From: Thiofilum sp039797965
GTDB taxonomy: Bacteria > Pseudomonadota > Gammaproteobacteria > Thiotrichales > Thiotrichaceae
NCBI GenBank assembly: GCA_039797965.1
Contig: JBDKGX010000025.1
Location: forward strand, 1 to 28,812
Direction: 5' to 3'
DNA: 28,812 nt
The notes beneath the pieces are model-generated. The model made no database searches and was not told the DNA's origin. It worked only from the letters and a program-made list of their open reading frames with translations. Of this stretch, positions 8,313 through 16,827 are shown piece after piece. Numbering within the stretch: the first letter of the stretch is position 1; each line of letters opens with the position of its first letter. The translations under genes and the position numbers were made by a program.

Positions 8313-8421
8313 AGTTATTGCTCTCGATTACTTAAATAAAAAAAGAAATCCTACCTGTTTTAACCCATATTGTTAAAGCGCTATTCAGCACAATTGACCT
8401 TAACGTACTCGCCTTAATTCA

Positions 8422-9018
8422 TTACTGAGCACAATCCACGGTCACTAACTGCACAGGCTTACCATGTACATATTGCTCAGTATTATTAGGATCTTGTACC
8501 TTGGCTAAGCTGATTTTACAGATTGACTTTAAAGAATCAGGCAATAACACAGAGCCTGCATCACTATGCGTTAAAATCCCTGTACCATCAGGGTCAGCCA
8601 TATCAATCGTAAATTTTTTGCCCTTAATATCGACAGGCTCTTTAAAGGGGTGAAACATCTGTAATTCTAATTGCTTTTCTGAGGGCAATAGAATGTCATA
8701 ATCCTCTACCTCAGTATGGTCAATACTCGCGCCATCCACTTTAAAATCAGCAAAGTACCCGAGCTTTTCTAAATCACGCATCATGTCATCACCCAAGGTA
8801 TTGAGTGTGTCATCTGAAATAACGTCTAAGCTATCTAACATGACCTCAGTCACTTCTGGTGCATAATCCCATATTTGCCGTACGCCCATTACCTTACCCT
8901 CATCATTGAGTTCTAGTTCACTGGTTACTTTGACAAAATAATGGTAGCCATCCGCATGAACAGGCGCACTCATCCATAAAGCAGTTAATAATGAAGCATA
9001 AACAGCAAGACGTTTCAT
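8422..9018 (-). CDS. DUF1007 family periplasmic protein
   Basis: I chose the ATG at 9018 (198 residues) over an upstream GTG at 9042: it gives a clean signal peptide (MKRLAVYASLLTALW to PVHA) and has GGAG at a suitable distance. The mature part follows the DUF1007/COG3683 pattern: an early beta strand, LNDEGKVMGVRQIWDY, a long helical insert with LEKLGYFADFKVDG, then HPFKEPVDIKGKKFTIDMAD. Family members are often next to HupE/NicO-type nickel or cobalt transporters. Here the N-terminal His-Pro-His of typical members is replaced by DGYHYF. Two cysteines (in SICKISL and near the C-terminus, VDCAQ) may form a disulfide. The gene upstream encodes a membrane protein, consistent with a two-gene transport module; metal involvement is inferred. 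Confidence 0.75.
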   Translation of the reverse strand: MKRLAVYASLLTALWMSAPVHADGYHYFVKVTSELELNDEGKVMGVRQIWDYAPEVTEVMLDSLDVISDDTLNTLGDDMMRDLEKLGYFADFKVDGASIDHTEVEDYDILLPSEKQLELQMFHPFKEPVDIKGKKFTIDMADPDGTGILTHSDAGSVLLPDSLKSICKISLAKVQDPNNTEQYVHGKPVQLVTVDCAQ

Positions 9019-9124
9019 GAAGAGTATCTCCAGTAAAATCACAAAAAACCTGAATCATCGACCCTAAAACTCCGCAATGGTTCAGACTGAGCCTAAGTGT
9101 AGAGCGTTTCCACTTTAAAACCAC

Positions 9125-9655
9125 TTAAAGCTTGAGTACTTTAGTCAATGACAGCACCACCACCATCAAGACACTCGCAACAATCCACGAGCTAATCGCT
9201 CTAACGAGTACCCCTTCCCAAAACCGCTTTAAAAATAAGGTTAGTAACCCCACAGCTACCATTAAAGCTGTGCTACTCAGAGTCACCCCTGCATAAGTAC
9301 TATAAACCTTCAACCCCGCAAATCCCGGTAGCCAAAAAGGTTTAATCGTTAAACCCAATACCAACCCACTTAGCCCGCTCACTAAACCACTAATAGCCAA
9401 GGGGGGTTTTAAATATAACACCGTACTTAGCGCCATTAGCCCCGCCATCACTAAAGCCACCGTGCTGAAATTACCTGTTAAGTACTTAAAGCGTACTAAT
9501 ATTAGACCTAACACTACCGTTAGGAAAAAAAGTGGCGTAATTAGGGACAATACTCGTTTAGGTTGCTGCCCTATAAACAAACCCAGTGCTACCACCAGTA
9601 AAATAGCAATGGGATAAGACACCACCTCCATTACCCCATTCATAAAATAGTTCAT
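9125..9655 (-). CDS. Multi-spanning membrane protein, possibly a divergent HupE/UreJ-like transporter
   Basis: This 176-residue protein is almost wholly hydrophobic, with about six membrane segments and few charges. The last part (VRAISSWIVASVLMVVV) resembles the C-terminal helix of HupE/UreJ nickel permeases, and it lies upstream of a DUF1007 gene in the same direction with a gap of about 105 bases, a pairing known for metal transport. The His-rich signature of HupE (HPxxGxDH) is not visible, so the assignment is weak. ATG at 9655 is used; an in-frame ATG at residue 5 is an alternative start. There is no other gene between it and nrdA, which is divergent. Confidence 0.6.
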   Translation of the reverse strand: MNYFMNGVMEVVSYPIAILLVVALGLFIGQQPKRVLSLITPLFFLTVVLGLILVRFKYLTGNFSTVALVMAGLMALSTVLYLKPPLAISGLVSGLSGLVLGLTIKPFWLPGFAGLKVYSTYAGVTLSSTALMVAVGLLTLFLKRFWEGVLVRAISSWIVASVLMVVVLSLTKVLKL

Positions 9656-9867
9656 ATGTTGTACCTATCAGCGTGATGACGTAGTACTAGCACAACCTAA
9701 GCAAACAAAGCAAAAAGCAAGTACTTCATAAAAAAATTTTAAGGTTTATTTAGAGCAAGGTTTCCGGTATTCTCGCGCACCGTGAATGTCTTGAACCAAT
9801 GCAGGTTTGACCGTTTTCAAGTAGTTTTTATTAAGGGTTAGCGCCACGTTTCATCAATATCTTGTGC

Positions 9868-9897
9868 TTGACCCTCACCTAACACACATCTTATAGT
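9868..9897 (+). promoter_or_regulatory. Putative nrdA promoter
   Basis: TTGACC at 9868-9873, an 18-base spacer and TATAGT at 9892-9897, about 90 bases before the nrdA ATG. The -10 lies inside the NrdR-like box, as expected for an NrdR-repressed promoter. The remaining gap from 9656 to 9867 shows nothing else recognisable. Confidence 0.55.
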
Positions 9898-9931
9898 GTC
9901 CCGCATTATATCACTTCACTTTTGAAAGACC
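9884..9931 (+). promoter_or_regulatory. Tandem NrdR-type boxes upstream of nrdA
   Basis: Box 1, ACACATCTTATAGTGT (9884-9899), fits the palindromic NrdR box (ACAC, AT-rich core, GTGT). A weaker second copy, TCACTTTTGAAAGACC (9916-9931), starts 32 bases later, matching the three-helical-turn spacing known for NrdR box pairs. NrdR represses ribonucleotide reductase genes when dATP is high. Box 2 is degenerate, so it is less certain. Confidence 0.6.
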
Positions 9932-9985
9932 CATTTAACTGTACAATTCGTCACGTTACGGCATGGCGACAAGGGATTTTTACGC

Positions 9986-12900
9986 ATGCAAACCACTCAC
10001 ACCACCGACAAAGATTCTGCTTCCGCTATTCAGGCTCCCACTTTAAAACATCCCGAATGGCGGGTGATTCGTCGTAATGGTGAAGTCACTGAGTTTGATG
10101 CCCGTAAAATTTATGTCGCCATGACTAAAGCCTTTTTGGATGTAGAGGGTAGCTCTGCTTCTGGCTCGGCGCGTATTCATGACACGGTAGCACGTTTGAC
10201 TGAGCAAGTGATTGAAGCGTTAGTGCGTCGCACGGCTGAGGGTGCCAATGTCCACATCGAAGACGTTCAAGATCAAGTCGAACTCGCGATGATGCGCTCC
10301 GGTGAGCATAAAGTCGCCCGCAGCTATGTGCTATACCGTGAAGAACGCGCCCGTGTACGCGCTGAAAAAGAGTCCAAAGCCCGCAAAGGCAAAAAGAAAG
10401 CCGCCGAGCCTGTGGTCGTCATTAATGTTAAGTACTCTAATGGTGAAACTCGCCCCCTCGATGAAAATCGTCTCAAACGCTTAATTGCCGAGTCCGTTGA
10501 GGGTCTATCTGGAGTGGACGCTGATCAGGTTTATAAGGATGCCTTGCGCAATCTATACGATGGGATTACCGAAAAAGAAGTCGCTACCGCACTGATTATC
10601 AGTACTCGTATCTTGATCGACCGTGACCCCAATTACACTCACGTAGCTGCACGGATGTTATTGGATACTTTACGTCGTGAAGTATTGACGCTTTTAGAGG
10701 GTACTTATACCGAAGCGACTCAAGTAGAAATGCAAAGTTTATATGCCGAAACCCTACAAAAAGCCTTAAAGAAAGGGGTCGAGGTTAAACTACTGAGTGA
10801 TGAGTTATTACGCTATGACCTTGAAGTACTGGGTGCAGCGTTAAAGCCTGAACGTGATTTGCAGTTTACCTATCTAGGTTTGCAAACCCTTTATGATCGT
10901 TATTTCCTCCATCACAATGGCGTGCGCTTTGAACTTCCTCAAGTATTTTTTATGCGCGTGGCGATGGGTTTGGCAATTAATGAGGTTGACCGCGAAGCGC
11001 GGGCGATTGAGTTTTATAACTTGCTTTCTAGCTTTGATTTCATGAGCAGTACACCCACGTTATTTAACTCAGGTACTTTGCGTCCTCAATTATCCTCTTG
11101 CTATTTAACTACCGTACCTGATGATTTAGACGGCATTTATAACGCTATTAAAGATAATGCATTACTCTCCAAATATGCAGGGGGCTTGGGTAATGACTGG
11201 ACACCCGTGCGTGGCATGGGGGCGCATATCCAAGGCACCAATGGCAAATCACAAGGTGTCGTACCCTTTTTAAAAGTCGCCAATGATACAGCCGTAGCCG
11301 TGAATCAGTGTTTCGCTCCTGAAACTCCATTATTTACGGCTAATGGCATTAAACCCATTAAAGAAGTGAAGGCTGGTGACTTAGTACTTGGTATTAGTGG
11401 TACTTACCGTGAAGTCAAACAAGCTATGGTTTATAACCAAACGGATGCGATGGTCGCCGTTGATATTAAACACTCGATTGCACCTGTGCGTGTTACCGCT
11501 GGACATCCGATGTATGTCATTCAAGGCATTCCTTTAGGTCAAGCAAATGATCGAACTCATGAATGGCTAGCAAAAGGCAAAGTCTCACCTCAATGGGTGG
11601 AGGCAGGTCAACTGCAAAAAGGTGATTTCATTGCTCAAGTGATTCCCACTGAAACGGTCATGGTAGCAGGCTTTACCGAGGAGGACGCACGCCTATACGG
11701 TATTTTATTGGGTGATGGTCATATGACCAAAGACTCAATGGAATGGGGTGTATCAGGTAATCCACAAAATGATTCCCATCTTGAATTTGTGCGTGAGTAC
11801 TTAGGTAAACGAGGCATCCACTGGTGGGAAACGGGGCGTGGTGAAACTTATCTGCAAATCCGTTGGGCAAGTGGTCAAGGTGTAGTACGTGACGGTACTA
11901 CCGGACGGATTGTCGGTGCAGGCGCTGCTACTTTACCCTTTACCTACGATGATCTTTATAACGCTAAAGGTGAAAAACGTATTGCTCGCCGCTTTAGCCA
12001 TTTACCCAAAAATCAAACCCTCGCCCTACTCCAAGGTTTAATTGAGACCGACGGCGGTATTAGTCGTGGTAAAGAAATTTATTTCACTAGTACTTCACAA
12101 GAGCTAGCCGAAGGTGTGCGTTATCAATGCTTACGTTTGGGTGTACCTACTGCGGGACAATATCGTGAACGTGATACTGCGCATACCAGTACTCGTTCTG
12201 ATGGCTCAGCTATTCAATTCACGGGTACGACTAAAGCTTACGATATTCGTATTCCTGCTGTTACTGAAATTGCCGAACGGGTTAATTGCCAAGTCCTTAC
12301 TAAGCAAAACTGGTTTAGCTATAACGGTTGTGTTTATAGCCGAGTACGTAGTGTAGACACCATTGAAACAGTTCCTTTCGTGTTTGATCTCATTGTGGAA
12401 GGCGATGAGTCTTATATGACGACCTCTGGTTTAAATCACAATGGCGGTAAACGTAAGGGAGCGGTCTGTGCCTATCTCGAAACGTGGCATATTGATATTG
12501 AAGACTTTTTAGAGTTGCGCAAAAACACGGGAGATGAGCGTCGTCGTACTCATGACATGAATACTGCGAATTGGATTCCAGACCTATTCATGAAGCGCGT
12601 CGCGGCGGATCAAGAGTGGACATTATTCTCGCCTGATGAAACCCCCGATTTGCATGATTTGACTGGACAAGCCTTTGAAACCCGTTATGCAGAATATGAA
12701 GCAAAAGCGGTCACTGGTGAAATCAAACTCCATCGCAAAGTACCCGCTCAACAACTCTGGCGCAAAATGCTCGGTATGTTGTTTGAAACGGGTCATCCTT
12801 GGATTACCTTTAAAGACCCCTGCAATATTCGTTATACCAACCAACATGTTGGCGTGGTGCATTCCAGTAACTTGTGTACTGAAATTACTCTACATACGAA

Positions 12901-14029
12901 TGTGCAAGAAATCGCCGTTTGTAACCTCGGCTCAGTTAATCTCCCAGCACATATTGTCGATGGCAAACTTGATCTGGAAAAACTCGAGCGCACCGTCACC
13001 ACCGCCATGCGGATGCTCGACAATGTGATTGATTACAACTATTACAGTGTGCCGCAAGCACGCCGCTCGAATCTCAAACACCGCCCCGTCGGTTTAGGGA
13101 TTATGGGTTTCCAAGATGCGTTGTATGCCATGAATATGGCGTATAGCACGATGGAAGCGGTGGACTTTGCGGATCGTAGCATGGAAGCGGTGTCGTATTT
13201 TGCAATTCGCGCCTCCAGTAATTTGGCGGCTGAGCGGGGCAAATATGGCAGTTACCAAGGCTCATTGTGGAGCAAAGGTATTCTCCCTATTGATTCGCTG
13301 GATTTATTAGCGGCGTCACGTGGCGAGTACTTTACCGTAGATAAAACCCAGACCTTAGATTGGGATAGTTTACGCAATCTCATTAAAGCCCAAGGGATGC
13401 GCAACTCGAATGTGATGGCGATTGCACCCACCGCAACGATTTCCAATATTTGCGGCGTGTCACAATCCATTGAGCCGACTTATCAAAACCTATTTGTGAA
13501 GTCGAATCTATCGGGTGAATTTACCGTGATTAACCCCTATCTCGTGAAAGAACTCAAAGCGATGGATATGTGGGACGAAGTGATGATGAATGACCTCAAG
13601 TACTTTGATGGTTCAGTGCAACGCCTTGATCGAGTACCTGATAGTTTTAAAGCTAAATATGCGACGGCATTTGAAATGGATGCACGTTGGTTGGTCGAAG
13701 CTGCGAGTCGTCGCCAAAAATGGATTGATCAAGGTCAGTCACTCAATCTCTACATGGCAGAACCTAATGGTCAAAAGCTCGATAACCTGTACAAACTAGC
13801 ATGGGTACGTGGGTTAAAGACTACTTATTATCTGCGTACTTTGGGTGCAACGGGTGCAGAGAAAACCAGTTCAGATGATATTCCAGCAATGAACAGTGCA
13901 AGTACTTCAACCTCTGCTCCAACTAGCAAACCCAATCTACAGCTAGTAGCCACTAATCTGATTTCGGTAGGCTCAGAAGCTCCAAAGGCATGCTCGCTAC
14001 TCGATCCAGAATGCGAGGCTTGTCAGTAG
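9986..14029 (+). CDS. nrdA: Class Ia ribonucleoside-diphosphate reductase large subunit, intein-containing precursor
   Basis: The 1347-residue precursor gives a mature enzyme of about 969 residues once the 378-residue intein (442-819) is removed, close to the Pseudomonas-type NrdA. Two ATP-cones lie at about 23-125 and 147-240; they sense ATP/dATP. Catalytic features: Cys372 (SSCYLTT) and Cys979 (IAVCNLG), which form the reducing pair; the thiyl-radical Cys964 in SSNLCTEI on the finger loop; the TYYLRT tyrosine pair of the radical path; and the swinging C-terminal tail with cysteines in CSLLDPECEACQ. It reduces ribonucleotides to deoxyribonucleotides with NrdB. ATG at 9986. Both genes run in the same direction, but nrdB is about 615 bases away, with hairpins between. 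Regulation by NrdR is likely from the upstream boxes. Confidence 0.96.
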   Translation: MQTTHTTDKDSASAIQAPTLKHPEWRVIRRNGEVTEFDARKIYVAMTKAFLDVEGSSASGSARIHDTVARLTEQVIEALVRRTAEGANVHIEDVQDQVELAMMRSGEHKVARSYVLYREERARVRAEKESKARKGKKKAAEPVVVINVKYSNGETRPLDENRLKRLIAESVEGLSGVDADQVYKDALRNLYDGITEKEVATALIISTRILIDRDPNYTHVAARMLLDTLRREVLTLLEGTYTEATQVEMQSLYAETLQKALKKGVEVKLLSDELLRYDLEVLGAALKPERDLQFTYLGLQTLYDRYFLHHNGVRFELPQVFFMRVAMGLAINEVDREARAIEFYNLLSSFDFMSSTPTLFNSGTLRPQLSSCYLTTVPDDLDGIYNAIKDNALLSKYAGGLGNDWTPVRGMGAHIQGTNGKSQGVVPFLKVANDTAVAVNQCFAPETPLFTANGIKPIKEVKAGDLVLGISGTYREVKQAMVYNQTDAMVAVDIKHSIAPVRVTAGHPMYVIQGIPLGQANDRTHEWLAKGKVSPQWVEAGQLQKGDFIAQVIPTETVMVAGFTEEDARLYGILLGDGHMTKDSMEWGVSGNPQNDSHLEFVREYLGKRGIHWWETGRGETYLQIRWASGQGVVRDGTTGRIVGAGAATLPFTYDDLYNAKGEKRIARRFSHLPKNQTLALLQGLIETDGGISRGKEIYFTSTSQELAEGVRYQCLRLGVPTAGQYRERDTAHTSTRSDGSAIQFTGTTKAYDIRIPAVTEIAERVNCQVLTKQNWFSYNGCVYSRVRSVDTIETVPFVFDLIVEGDESYMTTSGLNHNGGKRKGAVCAYLETWHIDIEDFLELRKNTGDERRRTHDMNTANWIPDLFMKRVAADQEWTLFSPDETPDLHDLTGQAFETRYAEYEAKAVTGEIKLHRKVPAQQLWRKMLGMLFETGHPWITFKDPCNIRYTNQHVGVVHSSNLCTEITLHTNVQEIAVCNLGSVNLPAHIVDGKLDLEKLERTVTTAMRMLDNVIDYNYYSVPQARRSNLKHRPVGLGIMGFQDALYAMNMAYSTMEAVDFADRSMEAVSYFAIRASSNLAAERGKYGSYQGSLWSKGILPIDSLDLLAASRGEYFTVDKTQTLDWDSLRNLIKAQGMRNSNVMAIAPTATISNICGVSQSIEPTYQNLFVKSNLSGEFTVINPYLVKELKAMDMWDEVMMNDLKYFDGSVQRLDRVPDSFKAKYATAFEMDARWLVEAASRRQKWIDQGQSLNLYMAEPNGQKLDNLYKLAWVRGLKTTYYLRTLGATGAEKTSSDDIPAMNSASTSTSAPTSKPNLQLVATNLISVGSEAPKACSLLDPECEACQ
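11309..12442 (+). mobile_element. NrdA intein with LAGLIDADG homing endonuclease
   Basis: Residues 442-819 of the precursor break NrdA between VNQ and GGKRKGA, a stretch that is continuous in other NrdA proteins. Block A begins CFAPETPLFTANG, block B is VTAGHPMYV (Thr504, His507), the two endonuclease motifs are LYGILLGDGHM (about 570) and LLQGLIETDGG (about 685) with both catalytic Asp, and the C-terminal block reads FDLIVEGDESYMTTSGLNHN. Cys1 and the terminal His-Asn are canonical. The next residue is Gly, whereas class 1 inteins need Cys, Ser or Thr there. The endonuclease looks intact. Base usage looks like that of the host gene. Confidence 0.92.
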
Positions 14030-14042
14030 GCTTTAACATATA

Positions 14043-14071
14043 AGGGTTTAGGTACTGGCTCCCTAGACCCT
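14043..14071 (+). terminator. Hairpin after nrdA
   Basis: AGGGTTTAGG pairs with CCTAGACCCT (one G-U pair) around a nine-base loop, 14 bases after the nrdA stop. It is followed by a short T-rich stretch, CATTTACTTT. A moderate terminator or attenuator. Confidence 0.55.
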
Positions 14072-14153
14072 CATTTACTTTGAGAATGAGCCAATACAGT
14101 TAGGTATAAAGACTTAACTACGTTCTTTAACATAATTTAGGTAAATATAATTT

Positions 14154-14384
14154 ATGAATTATATCGATACAAAATTTTTAACAAACTCAACAAAACCAGA
14201 GCTTCATATCGTTTATGGTAATGATGGATGGTATCTGAAATCTCTACCTATTCCACAAACGTTATATGTTTCGAAAGATAAGGAGAAAGTTATTCAAGAA
14301 GGTAGAAGATACAGTATTCTATGGCATTTAAAGTTGAAAATTCATGATAAGAATGAGTGGAAAGGAAAAAAACTGAAAAAATAA
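14154..14384 (+). CDS. Small DUF2188-like protein between nrdA and nrdB
   Basis: This 76-residue basic protein has LHIVYGNDGWYLKS near the middle and a lysine-rich end (LKIHDKNEWKGKKLKK). The His-x-x-x-Gly-x-x-Gly-Trp-x-x-Lys start and the closing beta hairpin resemble DUF2188 proteins, which are small and often found in mobile or accessory regions. AT content is higher than in the neighbours. The ribosome site is poor (AGGTAAATATAATTT before ATG). It sits in the gap between two core genes and is followed by its own hairpins, so it is probably an inserted cassette. Function unknown. Confidence 0.6.
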   Translation: MNYIDTKFLTNSTKPELHIVYGNDGWYLKSLPIPQTLYVSKDKEKVIQEGRRYSILWHLKLKIHDKNEWKGKKLKK

Positions 14385-14386
14385 AA

Positions 14387-14416
14387 GGCATTATTTTATT
14401 GCACTAAAATAATGCC
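14387..14416. terminator. Hairpin after the DUF2188-like gene
   Basis: GGCATTATTTTA and TAAAATAATGCC form a perfect 12-bp stem with loop TTGCAC, two bases after the stop codon. There is no long T run; the stem itself is AT-rich. Confidence 0.55.
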
Positions 14417-14476
14417 ATAATTCAATGACTTATTAGAGAACAGCAATTCTTCATAAGTCTATAAACAATCTTTTCT

Positions 14477-14504
14477 AGCCCCTAATAATACATGTTTAGG
14501 GGCT
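14477..14504. terminator. Second hairpin in the nrdA-nrdB gap
   Basis: AGCCCCTAA and TTAGGGGCT form a perfect 9-bp stem with a ten-base loop. Together with the previous hairpin it suggests that nrdB is mainly transcribed from its own promoter in 14505-14644, where I see no clear NrdR box. Confidence 0.5.
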
Positions 14505-14644
14505 TGTTACAAGAGTTAAATTTTCCCACTCATGTATGTGATCAACTAACTATCTGAACTGCTTGAACATGTATATAGGTATAAAACTATTCATCTGAAA
14601 GTGGGGGATTCGATTTGTGTTAAGGTTTTGTTAAAGGTAAAATC

Positions 14645-16789
14645 ATGACCCTAAATTGGGATGACCCGCTATCCGTAGCACCTCAAGGTGCTAAAACATC
14701 CATAGATAAAACAGTTTCTAAACCCACCCAAGAGGTATGGCAACATGAGCAGCGCGAGAGCCAAACTATCGTTAAGCCGTCAGTTGCGCCAACGTCGTCG
14801 CCAGACACGTCGGTAAAAACCACACCGGCGAGCTGTAATCAGACGCCGGTTGAATTCATACCCATGAAGCCCATTAACCCCGAAGACAAACGGGTGATTA
14901 ATGGGATGGGCGATATTAATCAGCTCGCCCCTTTTAAATACCCTTGGGCATGGGAATTCTTTCTCAACGCCAATAAAAATCACTGGACGCCCCTCGATAT
15001 TAATATGGCGCAGGATGTCCACGACTATCATCACAACCTCAAGCCCGCTGAGCGTCATGTGTATGAAAACGTGTTGGCTTACCTCACCACCTCCGACATT
15101 TTAGCGATGCGTAATATCGGACTAGCCGTCATGGAAAAAATGACTGCACCCGAATTACAAATCTATCAAGCGCGTCAGGTATACGAAGAAGCATTACACT
15201 GTTTTAAAGAAGGGACAGAAGTACTCACACCACAAGGTTGGGTAGATTTTCGCAAGTTAGCAGAAGGGCAAACCGTTGCCCAATATTGTGAAGACGGTAC
15301 GATTGAATTCGTTAAACCATTGGGTATTACACGCGATTACTTTGAAGGGAATTTGATTCGTTTTAGTTCAAGCGTCTATGAGTCCGTGGTAACACCTAAC
15401 CATCGTTGTGTAGCATTCGATACACGCAATGACAATAAATTAGTGATTCAAACGGCTGAGCAAATTAGTGTCCACAATAAAACTATTCCAGTAGCAGGTC
15501 GCTTAAATACTCAAAGTACGGCTTCACTCTCTTGGTTAGAACGCTTAGCCATTGCTTATCAAGCTGATGGCACTTTAATCAATAGCCATAGCAATGATTT
15601 TACAGGTACCGGCTATCGCTTCCACTTTAAGCGTGTTGATAAGATTGAACGCTTAGAAACAATTCTGAATCACTTAGAACTTAAGTACTCTAAATATACT
15701 TGTGCAGATGAAAGTACTCGTTTTGATATTCCTAAACAACAGCTTGAACTCGTTAAAGACTTTTCATGGGTGAATTTTAAAGCGATTTCTTACGAGTGGA
15801 TTCGCGAGTTTATTGATGAGCTGATGAATTGGGATGGTAGTCGCTCTAGTGATATGTTGCGTTACGTAACGACTGACCAAAATTGTTACGATGTGGTCAT
15901 GGCTTTGGGTGTTATGGCGAATTATCGCTGTGGTGTCTATAAAGCTGAAACTTCAGCAGGCAATCCTGCATGGACGATTAATTTCGTCGACCGCCCGTAT
16001 GTGAATGGACGCACGATTGAAAAAACTACCGAAGCCTACTGTGGCTATGTTTATAGCGTGGGTGTGCCTAGTACTATGCTAGTGGTGCGCTATAACGATA
16101 AAGTGACTGTTTCTGGTAATACTTGGACGTATCAACACTGCATCGAAACCATCGGGCTGGATCAAGGCGAGATTTATAACCGTTATCGTGTTGTGCCTGA
16201 AATCAATGCCAAAATCCAAATCGCGAATCGCCGTCTTAATGCGGTCATGCGCTCAGATTTAAACCTGCGTAATCGTGATGATTTACATCAGTTTGTACTG
16301 TCGTATGTGTTCTTTTCAGGCATTTTCGAGGGTTGCTGGTTTTATAATGGGTTCTCACCGATTTTTGCCCTGCAACGTCGGGGTTTGATGAAAGGCACTG
16401 CGGAACAACTCCAGTACATTATGCGTGATGAAGTACTCCACTGCTCGTTTGGGATTCGGGTTGCCAGACAAATTATGCTGGAAGAAAATGTGCAATTAGA
16501 CCCGCAAGCCTTACGACAAATGTGGGACGAAGCCGAAGCCGCTGAATCAGGCTATGCGAACTTTTTATTGCCTAATCCTATTTTGGGTTACTCCAAAGAA
16601 GACCACAAAGAGCAATTCCGTTTCACTGCCAATCGTCGAGCACGACAATTAGGCATTGATGAGCCGTTTGCGGGTGCAAAAAATGCGCTACCGTGGTTGG
16701 ATGAACAATCGAATATGCGCAAAGAAAAGAACTTCTTTGAAACCCGCGTCACTGAGTACCAAACGGGTGGTGCGTTGAAGTGGGATTAA
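14645..16789 (+). CDS. nrdB: Class Ia ribonucleoside-diphosphate reductase small subunit, intein-containing precursor
   Basis: The 714-residue precursor yields about 407 residues after removing the intein (186-492), normal for NrdB with an N-terminal extension (about 70 disordered residues rich in Thr, Ser and Pro). Iron ligands are visible: Asp in LTTSDILAM, EEALH just before the intein, Glu in SGIFEGCWFYNG and the second EVLH (RDEVLHCSF). After splicing, EEALH joins TWTYQH, placing the radical tyrosine four residues after the ligand histidine as in E. coli Tyr122. The protein makes the di-iron tyrosyl radical used by NrdA. The start ATG at 14645 follows a weak AAGG-containing ribosome site. 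The C-terminus, about 20 residues with TEYQTGGALKWD, is the peptide that docks to NrdA. Confidence 0.96.
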   Translation: MTLNWDDPLSVAPQGAKTSIDKTVSKPTQEVWQHEQRESQTIVKPSVAPTSSPDTSVKTTPASCNQTPVEFIPMKPINPEDKRVINGMGDINQLAPFKYPWAWEFFLNANKNHWTPLDINMAQDVHDYHHNLKPAERHVYENVLAYLTTSDILAMRNIGLAVMEKMTAPELQIYQARQVYEEALHCFKEGTEVLTPQGWVDFRKLAEGQTVAQYCEDGTIEFVKPLGITRDYFEGNLIRFSSSVYESVVTPNHRCVAFDTRNDNKLVIQTAEQISVHNKTIPVAGRLNTQSTASLSWLERLAIAYQADGTLINSHSNDFTGTGYRFHFKRVDKIERLETILNHLELKYSKYTCADESTRFDIPKQQLELVKDFSWVNFKAISYEWIREFIDELMNWDGSRSSDMLRYVTTDQNCYDVVMALGVMANYRCGVYKAETSAGNPAWTINFVDRPYVNGRTIEKTTEAYCGYVYSVGVPSTMLVVRYNDKVTVSGNTWTYQHCIETIGLDQGEIYNRYRVVPEINAKIQIANRRLNAVMRSDLNLRNRDDLHQFVLSYVFFSGIFEGCWFYNGFSPIFALQRRGLMKGTAEQLQYIMRDEVLHCSFGIRVARQIMLEENVQLDPQALRQMWDEAEAAESGYANFLLPNPILGYSKEDHKEQFRFTANRRARQLGIDEPFAGAKNALPWLDEQSNMRKEKNFFETRVTEYQTGGALKWD
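15200..16120 (+). mobile_element. NrdB intein with LAGLIDADG-type endonuclease
   Basis: Residues 186-492 (307 residues) interrupt NrdB between EEALH and TWTYQH, within its iron-radical site. Block A starts CFKEGTEVLTPQGW, block B is VVTPNHRCV, two LAGLIDADG-like segments are LAIAYQADGTL and FIDELMNWDGS, and the C-terminal part ends VRYNDKVTVSGN. The next extein residue is Thr, a valid nucleophile. The penultimate residue is Gly instead of the usual His; other working inteins lacking that His are known. It is not obviously related to the NrdA intein beyond shared motifs. Confidence 0.92.
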
Positions 16790-16804
16790 ACTAAAGTACT
16801 TATT

Positions 16805-16827
16805 AAGGCTGATTTTAAATCGGCCTT
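16805..16827 (+). terminator. Terminator after nrdB
   Basis: AAGGCTGATT pairs with AATCGGCCTT (one G-U) around a three-base loop, followed by ATTTATTTTAA. It starts 16 bases after the nrdB stop. The rest of the gap to 17035 is AT-rich, with two AGTACT copies. Confidence 0.75.

Noticed and set aside
9019..9042. GTG start of the DUF1007 gene at 9042
   Set aside because: It would put eight extra residues before a clean signal peptide; ATG 9018 has GGAG.
14530..14600. Possible NrdR box and promoter before nrdB (near ACATGTATATAGGTAT)
   Set aside because: Half-sites do not mirror and no -35/-10 pair has good spacing.
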